The notes under the pieces are model-generated. The model had not been told where the DNA came from, searched no databases, and saw nothing but the letters and a program-made list of their open reading frames with translations. This document shows, one piece after another, positions 47,742-57,012 of a stretch of DNA of 64,000 nt. Made by a program: the position numbers and the translations under genes. How positions within the stretch are numbered: the stretch's first letter is position 1; every line of letters starts with the position of its first letter. Where the stretch lies: contig DAOMQA010000008.1 of NCBI GenBank assembly GCA_035445085.1, positions 1 to 64,000 on the forward strand, read 5' to 3'. The stretch is from JBDHXE01 sp035445085. Its GTDB lineage: Bacteria > Bacteroidota > Ignavibacteria > Kapaibacteriales > UBA2268.

Positions 47742-47786
47742 TCAAATGTAATAAAATTATACGAAATACAGTTTTATTACATTTGA
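47742..47786. repeat. 15-base perfect inverted repeat in the nusB/grpE divergent promoter region
   Basis: TCAAATGTAATAAAA (47742-47756) and TTTTATTACATTTGA (47772-47786) are exact reverse complements with a 15-base spacer. It starts 20 bases before the nusB ATG (minus strand) and ends 96 bases before grpE. It is upstream of both genes, so it is not a terminator. It is not the CIRCE heat-shock element (TTAGCACTC-N9-GAGTGCTAA). It could be an operator or a leader hairpin for nusB. Confidence 0.5.
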
Positions 47787-47881
47787 TTTCACCAATTAAT
47801 ATTATTTAAATTATATGAAATAAATTAACCTATGACTATATTCGTCTCACTATTACTTTATGTTTAATATTTTAGATATAT

Positions 47882-48580
47882 ATGGAAGAATCATCTAACG
47901 CTTTTCAAAAGCCATTAAGAGCAGTATCAAATAAAATAAAAGATTTGCAGAATACTTATGGCAAGGGTTCATCTCAAACGAAGAATAGTGAGGGCGACCA
48001 AGAGAAAATCAATAAGGAAAATCAAGCAAATATTGAATCAAATTATGATTTGGAAAATGATAGGGTAATAGAATTGGAACAAGAAATAATAACATTAAAT
48101 GATACGATAGCGCAACTGAATGAACAAATTTCAATTGCTCAAAAAGAAAAGGACGACCTGAAAGATCAGTTTATAAGAAAAGCTGCAGAATTTGAAAATT
48201 TTAGACGTCGTACTTTAGATGAAAAGAAGGAAATTATTGATTTCGCTAATGAGAAATTATTAGCAAAAATGGTCGATATATTAGACGACTTTAATTCAGC
48301 TACCGAAGCAGGCAAAAATACAAATGATATTGATGCTATGAACAAAGGCTTAGATATGATAAATAACAAAACTAAAAAGATATTTGAAGAAGCTGGAGTA
48401 ACAAAAATGCTTATTAACGCTGGCGATGAGTTTGATGTAAATTTCCATGAAGCTTTGATGGTAATGAACTCTGAATACCCTGAAGGTTGCATTGCACAAG
48501 TTGTTCAAACTGGTTATCTATATAATAATAAAGTTTTACGTTTTGCTAAAGTAGTTACTTCTACTGGTAATAAAGGTTAA
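47882..48580 (+). CDS. grpE: Nucleotide exchange factor GrpE
   Basis: A 232-residue DnaK co-chaperone that releases ADP. A charged disordered N-terminus (about 1-60) is followed by a long coiled coil (about 60-125, with DQFIRKAAEFENFRRRT). The C-terminal beta domain carries FDVNFHEALMV and the GCIAQVVQTGYLYNNKVLRFA signature. Length is normal. It has no Shine-Dalgarno sequence. dnaJ follows after 11 bases; dnaK and hrcA are not in the window. Confidence 0.95.
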   Translation: MEESSNAFQKPLRAVSNKIKDLQNTYGKGSSQTKNSEGDQEKINKENQANIESNYDLENDRVIELEQEIITLNDTIAQLNEQISIAQKEKDDLKDQFIRKAAEFENFRRRTLDEKKEIIDFANEKLLAKMVDILDDFNSATEAGKNTNDIDAMNKGLDMINNKTKKIFEEAGVTKMLINAGDEFDVNFHEALMVMNSEYPEGCIAQVVQTGYLYNNKVLRFAKVVTSTGNKG

Positions 48581-48591
48581 TGGAGAATTAA

Positions 48592-49737
48592 ATGTCGCAA
48601 AATGATTTCTATGAAGTATTAGGTGTTAGCAAAAGTGCTACTGTTGAGGAAATTAAATCTAACTATCGCAAATTAGCAATGAAATACCATCCTGATAAGA
48701 ATCCAGGTAACAAAGAAGCGGAAGAAAAATTTAAACAAGCAGCAGAAGCTTATGAAGTATTAAGTGATCAAGACAAAAGAGCACGGTACGATAGATATGG
48801 AACAGAAGGGTTAAAGGGTACTAATTATCAACAATATACTAATATGAATGATATTTTCTCACAATTTGGAGATATTTTTGGGGGAAGTATTTTTGAAGAG
48901 TTTATTGGTGGCTCACGTGGTTCTAGAAAAAGGCAAAGAGGTGAGCCGGGTTCTGATATTAAAATAAAATTACCTTTAACTTTAGAAGAAATTAGTACTG
49001 GCACTAATAAAACGATTAAGATTAAACATTTAATTCCTTGTAGTACTTGTAGTGGAAGTGGAGCTAAAGAGGGTACTTCAAAACAAACATGTGGTACTTG
49101 TTACGGTGCTGGCGAAGTAAAACAAGTACAAAGGTCAATGTTTGGGCAAATGGTAAATATTTCTACTTGCCCTACTTGTAGAGGTGAAGGGCAAGTTATT
49201 ACAGAAAAGTGTAATACATGTCACGGAGATGGCCGTGTACAAGGCGAAGATAAGGTAGAAATTAATATTCCAGCAGGGGTTGAAACAGGAAATTATATTC
49301 CAGTTACTGGCAAAGGCAATAGTGGGCGTAACGGTGGTAGCGATGGTGATTTAATAGTATTAATTGAAGAGAAAAAGCACGATCTATTTACCAGAGATGG
49401 TAATAATGTTTTATATAGGACAAAAATTACGTTCCCTCAGGCGGCTTTAGGCGATGAAATTGAAATTCCAATTTTAAATGGCAAACATACTATTAAAATT
49501 GAGGCAGGCACTCAACCCGGGCAAACCCATACACTAAAAAACAAGGGTATTCCTTATTTAAGAAGTAGTACAAAAGGTGATTTCATTGTTATTTTTGATG
49601 TAAAAGTACCTAAGAAACTAAATCAGCAAGAAAAAGATTTAATAAAAGAGCTTTCAGAATCTGAAAACTTTAGTATTCAAAATACTAGTAAAAAGGGTAA
49701 GGAATTTTTTAGTAAAATCAAGGATGCCATCTTCTAA
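48592..49737 (+). CDS. dnaJ: Chaperone DnaJ
   Basis: A 381-residue type I Hsp40. The J domain (1-70) has the HPD motif in [11 protein letters not shown] Gly/Phe-rich segment follows. Four CxxCxGxG zinc motifs occupy about 150-215 ([32 protein letters not shown]), then the two substrate-binding beta domains. It stimulates DnaK ATPase and delivers unfolded clients. GGAGA precedes the ATG. The stop overlaps the next ATG by one base (TAATG). Confidence 0.97.
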   Translation: MSQNDFYEVLGVSKSATVEEIKSNYRKLAMKYHPDKNPGNKEAEEKFKQAAEAYEVLSDQDKRARYDRYGTEGLKGTNYQQYTNMNDIFSQFGDIFGGSIFEEFIGGSRGSRKRQRGEPGSDIKIKLPLTLEEISTGTNKTIKIKHLIPCSTCSGSGAKEGTSKQTCGTCYGAGEVKQVQRSMFGQMVNISTCPTCRGEGQVITEKCNTCHGDGRVQGEDKVEINIPAGVETGNYIPVTGKGNSGRNGGSDGDLIVLIEEKKHDLFTRDGNNVLYRTKITFPQAALGDEIEIPILNGKHTIKIEAGTQPGQTHTLKNKGIPYLRSSTKGDFIVIFDVKVPKKLNQQEKDLIKELSESENFSIQNTSKKGKEFFSKIKDAIF

Positions 49738-50201
49738 TGAAATTCTTAATAATATCTACTGTAATTGTATTATTAATCATCTTGTTTTTATTTGTATTAA
49801 CAGGTATTACGGCTTGTTCTCAAAAGATTGGTCAATTAAATTTTGATTCGAGAGGTCGTATTATCGCTTATACAGTTGGCAAGCAAGATACTATATATTT
49901 TAGTGAGAATAGCTCAAAAATTGATTCTACCTATGCCGAAGCTCTTACTTTAATGAGTCAATTCATTATCAGTAATAAACACAAGATATATATGCACGCT
50001 AATACGCATGAACAAGAAAAAGAATCAATTACAGAAGATAGAATTAATGAAATTGAAAGTTATTTACTTGGTTTGGGTCTCAAGAAAGAACAAATATTAA
50101 AAAATTACAAGCGTATAGTTCTTCCTTTATCAGACGAACAAGATATTAGAGAAAGAGAAATGAAAGAATTTAGAAGAGTAATATTACAGATAGTTGAATA
50201 A
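49737..50201 (+). CDS. Putative lipoprotein with an OmpA-like fold, coupled to dnaJ
   Basis: A 154-residue protein. A long hydrophobic segment (about 4-24) ends in ITAC, a plausible lipobox. The rest (about 45-150) resembles a diverged OmpA C-terminal domain: TIYFSENSSKIDSTYAEAL, then an HANTH where GHTD would be, RINEIESYLLGLGLKKEQI, and a final RRVILQIVE. The key Asp and Arg that bind peptidoglycan are not all kept. It shares one base with the dnaJ stop, so it is part of the grpE-dnaJ transcript, an unusual partner for chaperones. Confidence 0.6.
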   Translation: MKFLIISTVIVLLIILFLFVLTGITACSQKIGQLNFDSRGRIIAYTVGKQDTIYFSENSSKIDSTYAEALTLMSQFIISNKHKIYMHANTHEQEKESITEDRINEIESYLLGLGLKKEQILKNYKRIVLPLSDEQDIREREMKEFRRVILQIVE

Positions 50202-50284
50202 GTATTCATTGGTTTTAAATGAATTATTTAAATGTATAATAATGTTATTTAATTTTTAAAATAAGTAATTTGGTATCAGAGAAA

Positions 50285-50599
50285 ATGGACGTTTTGGCTA
50301 AGATAAATATTCATAATGAATTTGACACTTTAAATGATGATAACTTATTAAATTTAGCTTCAGTATTTAAGGTTTTATCAGAGCCTTCTCGACTAAAATT
50401 AGTTCGGTCTTTAATAAACGGAGAAAAATGTGTAACAGATATTATAAATGAAACTGAATTAATGCAAGCCAATGTTTCAAAGCAATTAAAATTATTGCAT
50501 CAAGCTGGTATAATTACTTGTAGACCTGTCGGATTAAAAAGATATTACTCATTGACAGATTCTACTGTTTTGCAAATTTGCCATATTTTGTGTAAATAA
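50285..50599 (+). CDS. ArsR-family winged-helix transcriptional regulator
   Basis: A 104-residue repressor-type protein. The winged helix spans about 20-95: LASVFKVLSEPSRLKLVRSL, the recognition helix QANVSKQLKLLHQAGII, and the wing RPVGLKRYYSLTD. One Cys (in EKCVTD) lies near the usual ELCVCD metal site, but the second is Thr, so metal sensing at that site is doubtful. I use the ATG at 50285; a TTG five codons upstream (50270) is also in frame. It lies ten bases ahead of the plsC-like gene. Confidence 0.85.
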   Translation: MDVLAKINIHNEFDTLNDDNLLNLASVFKVLSEPSRLKLVRSLINGEKCVTDIINETELMQANVSKQLKLLHQAGIITCRPVGLKRYYSLTDSTVLQICHILCK

Positions 50600-50609
50600 G
50601 TTTCTAAAT

Positions 50610-51317
50610 ATGTTTGCTAAGCTATATTCATATATTATCTTGTTCCTAATAGCAGTAATTACTATTATTTTTGCACTATCTGTAATAATTGGAATACTCT
50701 TATTTGGCAAAAGAGTATTTTTCTCTTTTTCTAAATACTGGTCAAAATCTTTATTATTTATAAGTAATATCAAAGTTCAAGAAAATATTGAAGTTACTAT
50801 CGATAAAAATAAATCTTATATTTATATCCCCAATCATTCGAGTTTGTTTGATATACCTGTTTTGCTTAGTAGCGTAAAAGGTAATACGCTAATAATGTAT
50901 AAGGAAGAATTAGAAAGAATACCTTTCTTTGGTTGGTGTCTTAAACTCTCACCTTTTATAAGTGTAAAACGTGAAGATAAAGAAAATTCATTAGAAGGAT
51001 TTAAGCAAGCTTTAAATGCAATTAATACCTCTGATAGTGTTATTATTTTTCCTGAAGGCACAAGGTCTACAGACGGTAGTTTAGGTGAGTTTAAAAAAGG
51101 TGCCTTTTTATTAGCTATGAAAAGTGGCAAAGAGATTATACCCGTTGCAATCAAAGGAACAAACACTTTAATGTCTAAGGGCAACTTTAATTTTAGTTCT
51201 GGAGATGTTTCTATCAGTTATCTGCAAGCAATAAACACAAAAAATAACCCTGATATTACTATAAAATCTTTAATGAGTAATATCAGGGACTTAATCCACA
51301 ATAAATTGACTAAATAA
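50610..51317 (+). CDS. plsC: 1-acyl-sn-glycerol-3-phosphate acyltransferase
   Basis: A 235-residue membrane enzyme that adds the second acyl chain in phosphatidic-acid synthesis. An N-terminal membrane segment (about 5-30) precedes the catalytic NHSSLFD (HX4D) motif. The glycerol-phosphate-binding motif FPEGTRSTDGSL and the PVAIKGT block follow. Its stop overlaps the stop of convergent queA by eight bases. It follows the ArsR-type gene by ten bases, so that regulator may control it. Confidence 0.92.
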   Translation: MFAKLYSYIILFLIAVITIIFALSVIIGILLFGKRVFFSFSKYWSKSLLFISNIKVQENIEVTIDKNKSYIYIPNHSSLFDIPVLLSSVKGNTLIMYKEELERIPFFGWCLKLSPFISVKREDKENSLEGFKQALNAINTSDSVIIFPEGTRSTDGSLGEFKKGAFLLAMKSGKEIIPVAIKGTNTLMSKGNFNFSSGDVSISYLQAINTKNNPDITIKSLMSNIRDLIHNKLTK

Positions 51318-52353
51318 TTAGCAAAGCGTCGCCATAAGCGTGAAATCTAAATTCATCTTTAATTGCTTTCTTATAAGCTTTATTCATATTTTCTGTACCA
51401 GCAAATGCTGCCGACATAAGAATTGACGGTGTAGCTGGTGGGTGAAAATTCGTAAGCAATCTAGTAACAATTTTAAATTCATATATAGGATGGATAAATT
51501 TGTCCGTCCAACCTTTATTTGGCTTTACTGCTCCACTTGTTAATACAGAAGACTCTAACGCTCTCACAACACTAGAACCAATAGCATAAACATTCTTTTT
51601 AGCTTTTAGAGATTTATTAATTAGCTCGGCATTTTCTCGTGATATTTCAAAGTATTCCGAATACATCCTATGTTTTGTTAAATCTTCTACATCAATCTTT
51701 TCAAATATACCTTGCCCAATATTTAAGACAAGTTTTGCAATTCTCACGCCTTTAGCTTGTAATTTCTCTAATAATTCTTCAGTAAAATGAAGCCCAGCTG
51801 TAGGTGGTGCAATCGATTGCATAAAATTATTATTAGCAAACACACATTGATAGTTAGTTTTATCTGCATCTTCCGGTTCTCTTTTAATATATTCTGGCAA
51901 GGGCATCTCCCCTATCCTTTGAATTACATCAAAAAGATTTCCTTCATAAGAAAATCTAACTGTTCTTCCTCTTGAAGTCGTATTATCAATAACTTCACAA
52001 TAAAACTGTGAGTCATCAAAATAAATCTTATTTCCAATACGTACTTTTCGGGCAGGCTCAACCAAAACGTCCCAAATTCTTTCTTCTTTCTTCAACTCTC
52101 TAAGTAGCATTACTTCTATCTTAGCGTTAGTCTTTTCTTTAGTACCAAACAATCTTGCTGGAAAGACTTTAGTTTCGTTCAGAACTAAACAATCTCCTCT
52201 TTGAAAGTAATCAACTATATCTTTAAAAATCTTAGTTTCAATTTCACCATTCTCTTTATTTAATACCATCATACGAGCGTCATCCCTTGGCTGTGTAGGG
52301 TATTGTGCCACGGCATTTTTAGTTAGAGAATATTTAAATTCTGATAATTTCAT
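51310..52353 (-). CDS. queA: S-adenosylmethionine:tRNA ribosyltransferase-isomerase
   Basis: A 347-residue enzyme that adds the cyclopentane ring to 7-aminomethyl-deazaguanine in tRNA, making epoxyqueuosine. It opens with the typical LSEFKYSLTKNAVAQYPTQPRDDARMMVL, and has PLPEYIKRE, APPTAGLHFTEELL and HRMYSEYFEIS blocks and the C-terminal LLTNFHPPATPSILMSAAFAG. Length is normal. It follows htpG after 14 bases. Other queuosine genes are not in the window. Confidence 0.96.
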   Translation of the reverse strand: MKLSEFKYSLTKNAVAQYPTQPRDDARMMVLNKENGEIETKIFKDIVDYFQRGDCLVLNETKVFPARLFGTKEKTNAKIEVMLLRELKKEERIWDVLVEPARKVRIGNKIYFDDSQFYCEVIDNTTSRGRTVRFSYEGNLFDVIQRIGEMPLPEYIKREPEDADKTNYQCVFANNNFMQSIAPPTAGLHFTEELLEKLQAKGVRIAKLVLNIGQGIFEKIDVEDLTKHRMYSEYFEISRENAELINKSLKAKKNVYAIGSSVVRALESSVLTSGAVKPNKGWTDKFIHPIYEFKIVTRLLTNFHPPATPSILMSAAFAGTENMNKAYKKAIKDEFRFHAYGDALLII

Positions 52354-52367
52354 TTTATACCTTATAA

Positions 52368-54227
52368 TTAATTACTAGCTTCAATCATAATATTAAGCAT
52401 TCTGTCTGAATAATCGGCAATATTCGTCAGAATACCATCGTTAAGCAAACATGTTTCATAAATATGCTCAATAAATTTATCTAACTTAGAATTTTGTCCA
52501 TTTTTTAACATATTATTTAAATTATGTACTAATGGGTGTTCTAAGTTTATTTCTAAAATCTTTTGAGAAAGTGCATAATCTTTATCCATCATTCTCATCA
52601 TCTTCTCCATTTGAATATCCATAGCATTAGTTCCGCTTACTAAGGTATAAGCAGAATTAACTAATCTTTTAGATGCTCTTACATCCTCAACCTTGTTTCC
52701 TAACACTTCTTTAAAATGAGAAATTAAGGAGTTCATTTCTTCTTTTGATTGTTTATTGTTTTCTTCTTCAGTATTCGGAGTATCTTTAATATCAGCTTTT
52801 TCGATTGATACTAATTTCTTTTTATCGTATTCAGAAATATACGGTAATATAAATAAATCTACTGGGTCTGTAAAGAATAAAACTTCAATACCATTTTTAG
52901 TAAAATATTCCATATTTGAAATTCTTTCTAATTCTTTACGGTTATTACCCGCAACATAATAAATCTCTGTTTGCTCTGCTTTCATACGCGAGACATAAGA
53001 ATTAAAAGTTGTATATTTATCTAACTCTGTTGTAGTTGATTCAAATTGCAAAAGTTCAACAATTCTATCTTTGTTCGTATAATCAGAGTTTAGCCCAGAT
53101 TTGAATAATGAAGCAAAATTCTTATAAAATTGATTATACATATCCTGATTGTTGCTTCTTAAATCCTCTAAATATGATAGAACTTTTGACGTTAAAACAT
53201 TTCTAATCTTTGATATTACTGGCGTGTTTTGTGCAACTTCCCTTGAAACATTCAAGGTAATATCTTCCGTATCAATAACGCCTTTTAAAAATCTCAAATA
53301 CTCTGGTAAAAATTCTATTGAATTTCTTTGAATCATAACCTTATTAGAGTATAATTGCACTCCACTATTCATTATATCTTGAAATAAATTCATAGGTGCA
53401 TCTTTGGGAACAAAAAGCATCGCTTTAAAGTTAATGTTTCCTTCTACATTTAAGTTGAAATAGTCTAATGGCTCATTCCAATCATTTGAAATAAATTTAT
53501 AGAACTCGCTTGCTTCCTCGATACTTATATCTTCTTTTTTCTTGAACCAAATTGCCTGAACTTTATTAATAGCATTAGCATTAAGCTCAATTGGAAAGTC
53601 AATAAAATTAGAATATTTATTTAAAACATCTTTTATACGGTATTCAGTAGCAAATTCTTCGTTTGCTTCTTTAAATTTGAAAGAAATCTTAGTTCCACGA
53701 TCTTCTCTATCTGATTGTTCAACTGTATAAGAAGATTCGCCTTTAGATGTCCATTTGTATGCTTGCGAACCTATGTTGTATTTGCGGGTTTCGACAGTAA
53801 CTTCGTCCGTAACCATAAATACAGAATAAAAACCTACACCAAATTGACCAATTAAATTCTCGGAGTTATTATTATTATTTTTCTTCAGCTCTTCTAAGAA
53901 TTTTAGCGTTCCTGACGAAGCAATAGTTCCTAATTGATTTACTAAGTCATTTTCATCCATACCGATACCATTATCTTCAATTGAAAAAGTTTTATCTTCT
54001 GGATTTATAGTAATCTTAATCTTTAATTCTTCTGTTGGATTTAATATGTTGTCATCTGTTAGCTTAATTACTCTAAGCTTATTTAATGCGTCTGTAGAAT
54101 TTGAGACTAACTCTCTTAAAAAAATTTCAGGTTGAGTATATAGAGAATGTATAATTAAATGAAGAAGTTGCTTCATTTCTGCTTTAAATTCAATTTCGTG
54201 TTTGGAAGTTGTGTTAATATCGCTCAT
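52368..54227 (-). CDS. htpG: Chaperone HtpG (Hsp90 family)
   Basis: A 619-residue ATP-dependent chaperone. The N-terminal GHKL ATPase domain has FLRELVSNSTDALNKLR, DNGIGMDENDLVNQLGTIASSGT and GQFGVGFYSVFMV. The middle domain carries the RNSIEFLPEYLRFLKGVIDTEDI region with catalytic Arg. A C-terminal dimerisation domain follows. Length matches bacterial HtpG. It is upstream of queA in the same direction, and 95 AT-rich bases separate it from the preceding SDR gene. Confidence 0.97.
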   Translation of the reverse strand: MSDINTTSKHEIEFKAEMKQLLHLIIHSLYTQPEIFLRELVSNSTDALNKLRVIKLTDDNILNPTEELKIKITINPEDKTFSIEDNGIGMDENDLVNQLGTIASSGTLKFLEELKKNNNNNSENLIGQFGVGFYSVFMVTDEVTVETRKYNIGSQAYKWTSKGESSYTVEQSDREDRGTKISFKFKEANEEFATEYRIKDVLNKYSNFIDFPIELNANAINKVQAIWFKKKEDISIEEASEFYKFISNDWNEPLDYFNLNVEGNINFKAMLFVPKDAPMNLFQDIMNSGVQLYSNKVMIQRNSIEFLPEYLRFLKGVIDTEDITLNVSREVAQNTPVISKIRNVLTSKVLSYLEDLRSNNQDMYNQFYKNFASLFKSGLNSDYTNKDRIVELLQFESTTTELDKYTTFNSYVSRMKAEQTEIYYVAGNNRKELERISNMEYFTKNGIEVLFFTDPVDLFILPYISEYDKKKLVSIEKADIKDTPNTEEENNKQSKEEMNSLISHFKEVLGNKVEDVRASKRLVNSAYTLVSGTNAMDIQMEKMMRMMDKDYALSQKILEINLEHPLVHNLNNMLKNGQNSKLDKFIEHIYETCLLNDGILTNIADYSDRMLNIMIEASN

Positions 54228-54322
54228 TTTATAAATAATTATTCAGTTTAACATTCTAATATTGTAGTAACGTTAATAATCATAAATAATTTTCAATTTA
54301 CCTTTGTAATCTATCTGTATTA

Positions 54323-55060
54323 TTAGAATTTAAGCTTTTTAAATATTTTTTCTGGAATGAGTTTAACTATACACATAATAAGATACCAAAAACCCGGGAT
54401 ATATTGTACTTCCTTACCACTCAAAATATTATGGTATATTTTATCGCCTACTAATTTTGGATTAGCAAAAAGGAAATTCTTTTTCAAATCAGCGGTCATT
54501 TTTGTGGCAACAAATCCAGGTTTAATTGTTAAAACTTTTACTTTAGTATCGGACAAATCTGACCTTAATCCTTGCAAAAATAAACTTAAAGCCCCCTTTG
54601 CAGTCCCATACACGTAATTACTGCCTCTTGCTCTATCTCCAGCTACAGAGCCAATAACAGCAATTGTTCCACTATTTCTGTCTACGAATTTATAAGCAAA
54701 GTAATTTACGATTGAAATTACGGAGGTAAAATTAATATCAATCTGCTTCTTAACTTCATAAAAATCTTTCTTTATTAGATCATTATTTATTAATGAACCG
54801 TAAGCTACGTATAATATATCGGGCAACCCATAACTTTTAATAAATTTATCAAAAAAATCTTTATGCCTGTCTAATTCAGTAGGAATTAGTTCTAAAGGTA
54901 CAATATTTTTGTTGCCTGAACGCACCTTCAAATCATTTGTAGTTTGCTCAGCAGTATTAAAATTCCTTGATGTACAATATAATTGGTTTTTATCTTTAGC
55001 AAATTTAAGAGCTGTGAAATATGCTATTTCTGAACCAATACCAATAATTAAAATTTTCAT
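54323..55060 (-). CDS. Short-chain dehydrogenase/reductase
   Basis: A 245-residue SDR. The cofactor motif is modified (IIGIGSEIAYFTALKFAKD) and the active site is GSVAGDRARGSNYVYGTAKGAL, with Tyr-x3-Lys. This serine and tyrosine context, SVAGDRxRxSNYVYG, is shared with the DprE2 type of epimerase subunit and related sugar-lipid reductases, so a polyisoprenyl-sugar substrate is possible. The C-terminus is hydrophobic and basic, suggesting membrane association. It starts two bases after the pepE stop. Confidence 0.8.
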   Translation of the reverse strand: MKILIIGIGSEIAYFTALKFAKDKNQLYCTSRNFNTAEQTTNDLKVRSGNKNIVPLELIPTELDRHKDFFDKFIKSYGLPDILYVAYGSLINNDLIKKDFYEVKKQIDINFTSVISIVNYFAYKFVDRNSGTIAVIGSVAGDRARGSNYVYGTAKGALSLFLQGLRSDLSDTKVKVLTIKPGFVATKMTADLKKNFLFANPKLVGDKIYHNILSGKEVQYIPGFWYLIMCIVKLIPEKIFKKLKF

Positions 55061-55062
55061 CC

Positions 55063-55758
55063 TTAGAAACTTAACTTTGAATTAGGGTTAATTTCAGTGG
55101 TAACTTGCCCATATTTGAATATTCTCGCTTGTTTGCTACCCAACAGATAATGTTCACAGTTATCTACACGTATCATTGATCCTTCACGTAACCCTACAAC
55201 ATAGATATCCTTATTAAGTTCTAAAAACTCAAGCAATCTTTGCTCACGAGTCTCGCCATGATGTCCGCTGGGGTGTGCATCTAAATAATGGGGGTTAATT
55301 TGATAGTTTATCAGATTAAGTGCATCAAATGAATAAGGTTGCACGATAGGCATATCATTTGTTGTTCTGATTGTTGGGGAAGCTATATTAGAACCAGCGC
55401 TCCACCCAATATATTTCTTACCATTTTTAACTTCTTCTCGGATAACTTCAATTAAATCATTGTCATACAAAGATTTAAGCAATTGGAACGTATTGCCACC
55501 ACCTACAGCAATAGCATCGCTATTTTTAATGATATCAATAGAATCACCTAGATGAACTGAATTTATTTTTATGCCAAATCTTTCAAAATAATGCTGTACT
55601 TTATGAGTATAATCGTCATAAGAAAATGTAACTCCTGCATAAGGTATAAAGGCAATTGATTTAATATTATCGTTTAAAAAATTGGCAAATTCAAGGTTTG
55701 CATGCTCTAAATACGAGAATCCTTCTGTGGTTGAATTACTTAATAATAAAAGATACAT
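55063..55758 (-). CDS. pepE: Dipeptidase E (peptidase S51)
   Basis: A 231-residue Asp-X dipeptidase, closely similar to E. coli PepE: MYLLLLSNST at the start, IPYAGVTFSYDDYT, VGGGNTFQLLK, the nucleophile Ser in YIGWSAGSNIASPTIRTTNDMPIV, and INPHYLDAHPSGHHGETREQR with the catalytic His. It hydrolyses N-terminal aspartyl dipeptides in the cytoplasm. I start at the second ATG (55758) because it aligns with the E. coli start; an ATG four codons earlier (55770) is possible. It is followed two bases on by the SDR gene. Confidence 0.92.
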   Translation of the reverse strand: MYLLLLSNSTTEGFSYLEHANLEFANFLNDNIKSIAFIPYAGVTFSYDDYTHKVQHYFERFGIKINSVHLGDSIDIIKNSDAIAVGGGNTFQLLKSLYDNDLIEVIREEVKNGKKYIGWSAGSNIASPTIRTTNDMPIVQPYSFDALNLINYQINPHYLDAHPSGHHGETREQRLLEFLELNKDIYVVGLREGSMIRVDNCEHYLLGSKQARIFKYGQVTTEINPNSKLSF

Positions 55759-55793
55759 TCTATATTCCATAAGATTTAATTTTTACAAAGATA

Positions 55794-56906
55794 TTAAATA
55801 TTTATCTTTTCACAAACAATGAGTTTATAACTTTGGTCAATAAGTTTAGTTGCAAAAATATATTTATCACCACCGTCTATAATTTTAAGTTTCTTTTTCA
55901 ATTCATCAACACTCATAGGAAAATTCCTTACTTTAAGATTATAATGAGTGGTTAAAGAATAATTATGTAATTCTTTATAATTTACTTTAAGTATATTTAT
56001 AATTTTATAGATATTACCTGGGAAATTTTGTTCTACCTGTTCACTTGTAAATAAATGAGAATTTTGTTCAAGTTTGTGCAAGCTAAAAATCGAAGCTATT
56101 TCTGAATAGTTTCCTAATTTAAAGATTGCGCTATTAGGTTCATATAAGTAGCTTAGTGGGTAACTGTATGACATTGTATATTTTGTATTTGAAAATAAGT
56201 AAAACGAACAAAATTTCTTATTTACTATAAATACTTTATATTCAATTGGGAATGTGTGCTTAAAATCAAATAAATACAAAACCTCTTTCAATTCATTATC
56301 GACACTAATCAAAATAACTTTGCTTACACTATCCAAACTACTTATTACTGATTGAATATCTAAAAACGGAGATGATTTAAGCATGAAATACTTACATTTT
56401 CTTTTGATAAGCTCGAATAAGTCAATAATATTAGGTTCACTATCTTCTAAATTATGTATTTTTTTTGAATTTAGTCTTCGGGCTGGATCGCAATAAATTA
56501 AATCAATATTATTATCTAATTGTTGTAAATAATTCTCCGCAAAATCATTGATAAAATAAATATTTTTAACACCCATTTGAGAGAAATTCATTTTTACCTT
56601 ATCATGCAAATCTTTCACTTTTTCTATATAAGTCAGGCTATCAGCTTGCATAGCTAAATAGAAGGAATCCACTCCGAAACCTCCAGTTAAATCTACAACA
56701 GTACTAAATTTTATTAATGATGACTTAATCTGAGCTGTAGCTTGCGATGACGCTTGTTCTACGGAAATTTTTGATGGTAAATGCAGTCCAAGTAAATCAG
56801 CCCAATTAGGAATTTTCTTTAAGAGTTTGTCTTTTACTACTCCATTTTCAGCTTCCAATAGAGATTTTTGTGATTGACTTTTATTGTTATTCTTTTGTTT
56901 TGACAA
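55794..56906 (-). CDS. Class I SAM-dependent methyltransferase with THUMP-like C-terminal domain
   Basis: A 370-residue protein. The first 25 residues are Lys/Ser/Gln-rich and probably disordered. The methyltransferase core spans about 45-225: SAM motif VVDLTGGFGVDSFYLA, acidic strand YIEKV, and the catalytic-type DLIYCDPARR motif. The C-terminal 130 residues match the THUMP-like domain found in this Bacteroidota family. DPAR recalls RNA or DNA base N-methyltransferases (DPPY-like), so an RNA target is plausible but unproven. It is divergent from the DDAH-family gene. Confidence 0.8.
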   Translation of the reverse strand: MSKQKNNNKSQSQKSLLEAENGVVKDKLLKKIPNWADLLGLHLPSKISVEQASSQATAQIKSSLIKFSTVVDLTGGFGVDSFYLAMQADSLTYIEKVKDLHDKVKMNFSQMGVKNIYFINDFAENYLQQLDNNIDLIYCDPARRLNSKKIHNLEDSEPNIIDLFELIKRKCKYFMLKSSPFLDIQSVISSLDSVSKVILISVDNELKEVLYLFDFKHTFPIEYKVFIVNKKFCSFYLFSNTKYTMSYSYPLSYLYEPNSAIFKLGNYSEIASIFSLHKLEQNSHLFTSEQVEQNFPGNIYKIINILKVNYKELHNYSLTTHYNLKVRNFPMSVDELKKKLKIIDGGDKYIFATKLIDQSYKLIVCEKINI

Positions 56907-56977
56907 ATATTTACCACTTTCTTAAAAGACTACAAATATAACAATATAAAAGTTAAAAATAAGATAAATAAAAATAT

Positions 56978-56985
56978 TATTTTTG
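56978..56985 (+). promoter_or_regulatory. Possible TAnnTTTG-type promoter of the DDAH-family gene
   Basis: TATTTTTG fully matches the Bacteroidota -7 element, 27 bases before the ATG at 57013, a good distance for a short leader. A -33 TTG is not evident. The base composition makes such matches frequent. Confidence 0.3.
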
Positions 56986-57012
56986 CAATTTAAGAAGTTA
57001 CAGAAATCAAAT

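Noticed and set aside
47742..47786. CIRCE/HrcA operator upstream of grpE
   Set aside because: The arms do not match TTAGCACTC and the spacer is 15, not 9. The repeat is real, but it is not CIRCE.
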